From: Candidatus Poseidoniales archaeon
GTDB lineage: Archaea; Thermoplasmatota; Poseidoniia; Poseidoniales; Poseidoniaceae
Direction: 5' to 3'
Length of the DNA: 6,158 bases
Assembly (NCBI GenBank): GCA_012270265.1
Contig: JAAXIR010000020.1
Coordinates: 1-6,158 of the forward strand
Every line of letters begins with the position of its first letter. Position 1 is the stretch's first letter. A program made the translations under genes and the position numbers. The notes below the pieces were generated by a model, which did not search any database, was not told the DNA's origin, and saw nothing but the letters and a program-made list of their open reading frames with translations. Positions 1 to 4,294 of this stretch are shown in pieces.

Positions 1-1
1 T

Positions 2-478
2 GTAGGGTTTTCAATCCTTCTTGCTGCCCTTCTTGCGACACTCGTCTACGGGATGGTGTTCGCTTTCTTGGGCGTTCTTTGGAAGTATGGAATCATTCTT
101 GCCCTTCCGATTGCAGCTTGGGAACTTGGAATGGCGTTGCTCTCGATGTCTGTGCCTGAATCAAGTTTCCTTCGAATGTCTGTTGTCGGTTGGTCGATGA
201 GCATCATTGATTCTGGCGCCTACCTCGTGTGGCCTGATATGGCGATGTTCACCGAGGCAGGGTCATGGGCAGGTGGTTCGAATCCTGATGGCTTCTTCTT
301 CTTTGGTGGTGGTAATGAATTGCCAGGTTATGGTGCGCTGGAATGGGCTCAATCCGACCTAGGTCTCGGTATGGGGCCGTATGCTACGACTGTTGTTTCC
401 GTGATCGTTTTGTTGTTCCAAGCTACGTTTTTCTGGTTCATAGGACAACTGATTTTCAAATCCAAAGAGATTGTGTGA
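2..478 (+). CDS. C-terminal part of a multi-pass membrane protein, probable ABC-2 type export permease (5' partial)
   Basis: The frame is open to the left edge, so the gene begins outside the window; the ATG at 53 is internal because the hydrophobic stretch before it (VGFSILLAALLATLVYGMVF) belongs to the same protein. The visible 158 residues hold a helix at about 3-26, a second at about 28-50 containing a WE pair, a third amphipathic or hydrophobic stretch around 58-80, a Gly/Phe-rich loop (about 80-125) probably outside the cell, and a last helix near 126-152 ending in a short basic tail (KSKEIV). Helix hairpin, WE motif, extracytoplasmic loop and final helix match the C-terminal half of ABC-2 permeases, which export substrates or assist membrane protein maturation with a separate ATPase. 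The substrate cannot be told and the ATPase gene would lie upstream. A different polytopic membrane protein remains possible. Confidence 0.6.
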   Translation, partial: VGFSILLAALLATLVYGMVFAFLGVLWKYGIILALPIAAWELGMALLSMSVPESSFLRMSVVGWSMSIIDSGAYLVWPDMAMFTEAGSWAGGSNPDGFFFFGGGNELPGYGALEWAQSDLGLGMGPYATTVVSVIVLLFQATFFWFIGQLIFKSKEIV

Positions 479-486
479 GGGATAGG
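477..486 (+). promoter_or_regulatory. Ribosome binding site overlapping the upstream stop codon
   Basis: GAGG at 477-480 uses the last two bases of the TGA stop (476-478) of the permease gene and lies 6 bases before the ATG at 487. This decides the start of the next gene over the in-frame ATG at 343 inside the permease gene. It suggests translational coupling. Confidence 0.6.
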
Positions 487-1623
487 ATGGAAACCTTTGC
501 TGGCGATTTTTCGACTCTTTGGACGTTGAATCAACGTCCACCCATTGAACACCTCACATGGGATTGGTGGTGGTGGCTCGTTATGCTCGATGATGATGAA
601 CACCCCATGGCGGGTAAACAACTGATGGTTCTTTGGTCAACCAAAGAAAACGACCATGTCCACATTAACGATGTGGAGTGGAAGCCCAAAGGAACGCCCG
701 GATTTGATGATCAAGGAGCCATTCAAATCGATGGCATGGTTTGTGCATGGTGGTTCGATGGTTCGGTTATGCATGACGAAATCATTGCCAAAGTCTGCGA
801 TATGGTGGTTCTACCTTCCAACCATGCGTCATGGCCAGGCGAGGAAGGCCAAGGAGGAGGAGCCGTCGTCCCACTGCTTGAAGGCGATTGCTCAATGGGT
901 ATGCTACCTGATCGCTCACAATTTTGGCTTAACTTGGACCTTGCGCATGAGGCCGTTCAATCCATTCAATTGAAGATGACACCATGGAATCCTGCCATGT
1001 CGACGGCTCGTGAGGCAACGGCCACTTACCTTGGGTCACTCGGTTATGATATCCTTCGATTGCACGGTACAAAGGTATCAGGAACCATCGATGGTGAAGA
1101 AGTGAATGGGACCGCATATTTCCAAAAAGTCTGCGTCCAGGCGCCGAGTGTTCCTTGGTATTGGGGGGTTCTCCACTTTTCGGACGGGTCGTATCTTGAT
1201 TGGTTCCTGCCCCATCTCTCGACAACCATCTTGAGTCGAGATCATCGAGAATGGAAGCGGCGAGATGTCTCACACATTGCTGTAAGTCAGGGTGGTCTGT
1301 TCCATGATGCTGTCCATGGAAGAAGCGAACGCTTCAAGCGTGTTCGAGTGGAGAAAGACCGTCAAGACAACAACCTTCCACGCTTCCATGTGAAACTCAA
1401 GAATGGTCGAACGACCATCGACGTCACTGTGAAAGCCGTTGCACGTGCTTATTGGGACTTTCATCAACCGACACGTGGAGGCATCTGGTCGCACTTGACC
1501 TACAACGAATACCCCCTCGAAGTAGAATCGCTCACGATTACGGACGAGCATGGAGTAAGGCGTGAAGCCATGTACGATTGGATTCGTGGTAATGCGGAAC
1601 ACAGTTGGGGCTTGCTTCATTAG
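487..1623 (+). CDS. Tryptophan-rich CrtC/AttH-like (double-lipocalin) protein, function unknown
   Basis: This 378-residue protein has no signal peptide or membrane helix. An aromatic cluster WDWWWWLVML lies at residues 25-34, followed by GAIQIDGMVCAWWFDG (77-92), a Gly-rich loop (118-126), a central strand pair with GEEVNGTAYFQKV (203-215) leading into PWYWGVLHFSDGSYLDWF (223-240), and a C-terminal strand-rich part ending in EHSWGLLH. The pattern 'G...V.G.aY....w.W....l.dG..l' resembles the hydroxyneurosporene synthase (CrtC)/AttH superfamily, whose known members fold as two lipocalin-like barrels and include carotenoid 1,2-hydratases. The match rests on motif memory, so I do not assign an enzyme activity. 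No carotenoid gene is visible. It follows the ABC-2 permease by 8 bases with a stop-overlapping ribosome site, so the two are probably co-expressed, and a role linked to a lipophilic exported substrate is conceivable but unproven. Residues 12-18 are encoded by a large palindrome. Confidence 0.8.
   Translation: METFAGDFSTLWTLNQRPPIEHLTWDWWWWLVMLDDDEHPMAGKQLMVLWSTKENDHVHINDVEWKPKGTPGFDDQGAIQIDGMVCAWWFDGSVMHDEIIAKVCDMVVLPSNHASWPGEEGQGGGAVVPLLEGDCSMGMLPDRSQFWLNLDLAHEAVQSIQLKMTPWNPAMSTAREATATYLGSLGYDILRLHGTKVSGTIDGEEVNGTAYFQKVCVQAPSVPWYWGVLHFSDGSYLDWFLPHLSTTILSRDHREWKRRDVSHIAVSQGGLFHDAVHGRSERFKRVRVEKDRQDNNLPRFHVKLKNGRTTIDVTVKAVARAYWDFHQPTRGGIWSHLTYNEYPLEVESLTITDEHGVRREAMYDWIRGNAEHSWGLLH
520..540. 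repeat. 21-base codon-aligned palindrome inside the CrtC/AttH-like gene
   Basis: Arms TGGACGTTGA (520-529) and TCAACGTCCA (531-540) are perfect reverse complements around a single A at 530. It begins 33 bases into the coding region and is in codon register (W-T-L-N-Q-R-P). It could be an operator for a dimeric regulator or may be incidental; as RNA the one-base spacer forces a few central bases into a loop, leaving roughly 8 pairs. Confidence 0.75.
629..648. repeat. Perfect 8-bp inverted repeat with a 4-base loop, within coding sequence
   Basis: TTCTTTGG (629-636) and CCAAAGAA (641-648) flank a TCAA loop. It lies about 90 bases after the larger palindrome in the same gene. It could form an mRNA hairpin, but nothing around it indicates a terminator or attenuator. 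Confidence 0.5.
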
Positions 1624-1701
1624 CGATATGATGCCTATTTCTTCCCACTTACGGCAAAGGGCTTATGTGCTTGTGTGCTGAGAACATAACGGTGCAAGCG
1701 C

Positions 1702-2742
1702 ATGAGCGATGAAGAAGTACAATCCGAGGAGCCAGACAGCGTCGACGTTGATACACAAGAAACGGCTGAAGCTCCAACCAATGATGAAGCCATGAAAAAC
1801 CGTTTCAAACTCATTGAAGGAGAAGAAGTACTTCTTACGAAGTCTCCAAGCCCTGTTGGCTTCATGAGCATGTACGTTCTTGGTCTGATCGTCTTCGGCG
1901 TTCACATGCTATTTTGGAAACCTGATGCATTGTTGAACGAAAATTCTGGAGGTTTTGCTAAATTCATTGTCTGGGTCATGGGATTGGGTGGTTCCAAACT
2001 TCCATTCGGTTTTGTACTGGTTATGGCAACCCTGACATGGTTTAACAGAATGATGAATACATCAACCTCTGGCAAGTGGGTAACGGTTTGGTTGCTTCTC
2101 GCAACACTCCTACCCGTCCTGATTCAAATCGATGGTCTCATCGCTTTGGTTCGTGATTTGTTCTCCGATGCAGATGTAGAACCGTTCCTTGGTTGGAAAT
2201 ACAATTTCCTCATTTCAGGATTGGCCCTTACTTTGAGCTATTGGGCTCTTGTCTTCTACTATCAGCGAAGTTTCGATTATGCCATCACCAGCAACGCTGT
2301 CATCTTCAAGCATGCGTTCTTGCTGAGCCGTGCTCACCGCCGTATCCTGTTCGATCGTATCTCCGAAGTTCAAGTTGAGCGTACACCATTTGGAACCATG
2401 ACTGGTTTTGCAACCCTCACCATCCTCACGGATTCAGGTGTTGGCATTGTCGAGGAGTCTGTCGGTGGAAGTGTTGGAGTTTCACCAAATTTGCCGGAAA
2501 ATGAAAATGACACATCGGTCGAAAAGGCAGGGAAGGGTTTCCTAAAATCATTCTTCGCTTTGATGTTTTATCAACGAACCATCAAGACCGTTCGACCAGA
2601 TCCAAAACACTGTTTTTACAAGATTCGTGGTTGGGAAGACACCAAAACCCTGCTCAATGAAATGCACAAAAAGCATAGCCAATCGACCAAATTGGACAAC
2701 CTTGCAGAGATTCTTACTCAACAAAACGAAGGACAAGAATGA
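1702..2742 (+). CDS. Membrane protein with bPH2 (YdbS-like/DUF304) PH domain
   Basis: This 346-residue protein starts with an acidic, disordered-looking cytosolic tail (residues 1-30, rich in D and E). A short GEEVLLTKSPSP segment precedes four predicted membrane helices at about 53-71, 99-116, 125-150 and 167-187. Directly after the last helix comes the hallmark of bacterial PH (bPH2) domains: FDYAITSNAVIFKHAFLLSR with RRILFDRISEVQVERTPFG and a FATLTILTDSG strand (191-245). The domain is interrupted by about 50 residues (250-302) before its usual closing strand and helix, YKIRGWEDTKTLLNEMHKKH (306-325). Known YdbS/YdbT-like proteins are membrane-anchored with the PH domain on the cytosolic face; their ligands are largely unknown, and a stress or envelope role is often suggested. 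It follows a 78-base gap, so it may start a unit with the TPR and truA genes. The ATG at 1702 has no strong Shine-Dalgarno, but a start further downstream would lose only the acidic tail. Confidence 0.8.
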   Translation: MSDEEVQSEEPDSVDVDTQETAEAPTNDEAMKNRFKLIEGEEVLLTKSPSPVGFMSMYVLGLIVFGVHMLFWKPDALLNENSGGFAKFIVWVMGLGGSKLPFGFVLVMATLTWFNRMMNTSTSGKWVTVWLLLATLLPVLIQIDGLIALVRDLFSDADVEPFLGWKYNFLISGLALTLSYWALVFYYQRSFDYAITSNAVIFKHAFLLSRAHRRILFDRISEVQVERTPFGTMTGFATLTILTDSGVGIVEESVGGSVGVSPNLPENENDTSVEKAGKGFLKSFFALMFYQRTIKTVRPDPKHCFYKIRGWEDTKTLLNEMHKKHSQSTKLDNLAEILTQQNEGQE

Positions 2743-2780
2743 ACCGTTGTGTTCAAGAACCCCAAAAAATTGGGAAGACT

Positions 2781-2790
2781 GGAGAGAGAA
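2781..2790 (+). promoter_or_regulatory. Ribosome binding site that selects the TPR gene start
   Basis: GGAG at 2781-2784 in a purine-rich run (GGAGAGAGAA) ends 8 bases before the ATG at 2793. It supports that start over the in-frame ATG at 2739, which overlaps the preceding stop in an ATGA and would only add 18 unremarkable residues. Confidence 0.7.
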
Positions 2791-2792
2791 AC

Positions 2793-3311
2793 ATGAGCGA
2801 TGATGTAATGGCAGAAGCAATGGAGCTGTTCCGTGCAGGCGACCTCAAGGGCGCCGTTGAGAATCTTGATGGAAAACTCCGTTCAAACCGTGACAATGCA
2901 GTTCTTCAGCACACATATGCAGAATTCGCGAACATGCTCAACATGGAAGAACAGGATGACGTTGTTCCAGGAACCAAGATCATGATGTCGTACAAGAAAG
3001 CCATGGAACTTGATGAAGAAAACGACGAGTACATCGCTGATTTCGCATCGTTCGCACTCGAGTGCCGCCGTGTTCCACAGGCTGTCAAGGAGTTCCAGCG
3101 TTACAGCCGTCGGCTCGAAATGGCAGACATTCCAACGGACGACGTCCTGTACATGGCTGCTCGCAACATTGTTGACACCATTGAAGTGATCGATCCTGAA
3201 AAGGCAAACCCAATGGTTCAGCCTTGGGTCAAGCAAGCGCTTATTTGGGCTGTTGGTGGACTGGGGTACACTCCTGAAGAAGCCGCTCAAATCCTAACTT
3301 CAGACGATTGA
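2793..3311 (+). CDS. Small acidic TPR-repeat protein
   Basis: This 172-residue soluble protein lacks a signal peptide and membrane helices. Helix-turn-helix units of tetratricopeptide type are visible at about residues 6-39 (ELFRAGDLKGAVENLDGKL, then NAVLQHTYAEFANML) and 64-108 (SYKKAMELDEENDEYIADFA, then ECRRVPQAVKEFQRYSRRLE). The C-terminal part (113-172) is helical and ends in a GYTPEEAAQIL segment. TPR proteins act as adaptors for other proteins; no partner is evident here. Codon choice differs from its neighbours: Phe is TTC in 5 of 5, Tyr TAC in 5 of 6, Asn AAC in 6 of 8 and Lys AAG in 6 of 8, while the preceding PH-domain gene uses AAA for more than half of its Lys. With the good ribosome site this suggests high expression. 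It lies 50 bases after the PH-domain gene and 9 before truA. The ATG at 2793 is preferred to that at 2739. Confidence 0.82.
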   Translation: MSDDVMAEAMELFRAGDLKGAVENLDGKLRSNRDNAVLQHTYAEFANMLNMEEQDDVVPGTKIMMSYKKAMELDEENDEYIADFASFALECRRVPQAVKEFQRYSRRLEMADIPTDDVLYMAARNIVDTIEVIDPEKANPMVQPWVKQALIWAVGGLGYTPEEAAQILTSDD

Positions 3312-3314
3312 GGT
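3310..3314 (+). promoter_or_regulatory. Ribosome binding site of truA overlapping the TPR gene stop codon
   Basis: GAGGT at 3310-3314 takes in the last two bases of the TGA stop at 3309-3311 and lies 6 bases before the ATG at 3321. The layout is the same as at the 478/487 junction and implies translational coupling of truA to the TPR gene. Confidence 0.65.
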
Positions 3315-3320
3315 TCACGT

Positions 3321-4241
3321 ATGTCCGATGCAGAAACGCGTCTGCATTTCCGAATCGGTTACTTGGGCGATGCCTTTCACGGCAGTCAAATTCAACCGGA
3401 TGTACGAACCGTGCAGGGAGAATTAATCCACGCCTTTGAGAAACTTGGTTGGATCTCAAAAGATGCTGATGAACACAATCTCGTTCTTTCGAGTCGAACC
3501 GATGCCGGGGTTCACGTTCGACTCAATGGGGGGACAGTACGCGTTGCCCAATCACTTTGGAACAGCATCACACCTCGCAAGTTTGTCCGAGCTGTCGATG
3601 ACTTGCTTCCTGAGGAAATATCGTTCCTTGACGTACGCGAAGTTCCAATGGAGTGGAATCCGAGGATGGCAAAACATCGCATCTACCGCTATCGTCTCGA
3701 GGGTATCGAATTCTGGAACGACCCGGGAGAGGTTTTTGTTGAATGGCTCAAACTTTTCGAGGGAACATACAATGCAAGCAATTTTGCTCGATTGGAACCA
3801 GGAAAGAACCCAATTCGGACCATTCTCTCGTGTACACCTTGGATTGTTGATGGTCGTACGGTTGGATTCGAGATCGTCGGAGAAGCCTTCCTATGGAATC
3901 AAGTTCGTCGAACTGCTATGGCGCTTCATCTTCTTGCCTTGGGTGAAATCAGTACAGAGGATGTACAACGGGCCATCGATGAACCCGAAAACGAGGTTGA
4001 TTTTGGCGTCGCACCTCCTGATTGGCTGATTCTGTGGGGCGTGGAATGGGAGGACGCTCCAATTCCTGAATCCGGTGAATCAACGTGCAACTTTTCACCT
4101 GCTCCTGTGCCCAGCCGAGCGGCTGAGCGAACTATGCGAAAGCGCTGGCGTCAAGGTGCACGATTGGAGATGAAACGTATGTTGTACCTCGAGTGGATGC
4201 AACTCGGACAATTGCCTGTTGCCTACCACAAATCAAACTGA
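3321..4241 (+). CDS. truA: tRNA pseudouridine synthase TruA
   Basis: TruA isomerises uridine to pseudouridine in the anticodon arm of tRNAs (positions 38-40 in the bacterial enzyme; archaeal homologues have related specificity). All family landmarks are present in 306 residues: an N-terminal FRIGYLGDAFHGSQIQP strand-loop followed by RTVQGEL (residues 10-35); the catalytic motif SSRTDAGVHV with the nucleophilic Asp at 61; HRIYRYRL (119-126) carrying the conserved Tyr; NFAR...P.RTI (154-168); FLWNQVRR (190-197), equivalent to the FL..MVR motif; and APPDWLILWGVEW (231-243), where typical members end. About 60 further residues follow, with a proline-rich linker and a strongly basic helix (TMRKRWRQGARLEMKRMLYL, 271-290). 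The start fits the family and the ribosome site. It is probably co-transcribed with the TPR gene. The tail may add tRNA contacts, which is inference. The identification itself is secure. Confidence 0.95.
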   Translation: MSDAETRLHFRIGYLGDAFHGSQIQPDVRTVQGELIHAFEKLGWISKDADEHNLVLSSRTDAGVHVRLNGGTVRVAQSLWNSITPRKFVRAVDDLLPEEISFLDVREVPMEWNPRMAKHRIYRYRLEGIEFWNDPGEVFVEWLKLFEGTYNASNFARLEPGKNPIRTILSCTPWIVDGRTVGFEIVGEAFLWNQVRRTAMALHLLALGEISTEDVQRAIDEPENEVDFGVAPPDWLILWGVEWEDAPIPESGESTCNFSPAPVPSRAAERTMRKRWRQGARLEMKRMLYLEWMQLGQLPVAYHKSN

Positions 4242-4263
4242 ACGCTAGTACACTTCTCCGTTC

Positions 4264-4273
4264 TGTTTAAGTC
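4264..4273 (+). promoter_or_regulatory. Possible TATA-like promoter element of the transporter fusion gene
   Basis: TGTTTAAG at 4264-4271 is the only A/T-biased hexamer-like core in the 53-base gap after truA. Its centre lies about 27 bases before the ATG at 4295, the distance from an archaeal TATA box to the start site, so the transcript would be leaderless or nearly so. No Shine-Dalgarno motif precedes this ATG, unlike the genes at 487, 2793 and 3321. The match to the archaeal consensus is weak. Confidence 0.3.
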
Positions 4274-4294
4274 GGCGTATTTCAAGCACACAAC

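Noticed and set aside
343..486. Extension of the CrtC/AttH-like frame back to the ATG at 343
   Set aside because: It would overlap 136 bases of the membrane protein in another frame; ATG 487 has a ribosome site and sits just after the stop.
1084..1095. 12-base palindrome ACCATCGATGGT
   Set aside because: Short, in coding sequence and made of common codons; similar CCATGG/CATCGATG motifs are frequent nearby.
2761..2774. Small palindrome CCCAA-AAAA-TTGGG before the TPR gene, and its A-rich core as a TATA box
   Set aside because: Five base pairs are weak, and a TATA here would place the start site at the ATG, removing the good Shine-Dalgarno.
2739..2792. Upstream ATG at 2739 overlapping the PH-domain stop (ATGA) as start of the TPR gene
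   Set aside because: The added residues have no domain character, while the ATG at 2793 has a well-placed GGAG and begins MSD like its neighbours.
3491..3524. 9-bp inverted repeat GAGTCGAAC / GTTCGACTC with a GGTTCACGTTCGACTC stretch resembling a tRNA T-arm
   Set aside because: It lies exactly over the codons of the TruA catalytic motif SSRTDAGVHVRL, and no acceptor, D or anticodon arms can be built around it.
4242..4294. Pyrimidine-rich stretch after truA as a transcription terminator
   Set aside because: There is no run of five or more T and no stable hairpin, so an archaeal U-tract terminator cannot be supported.
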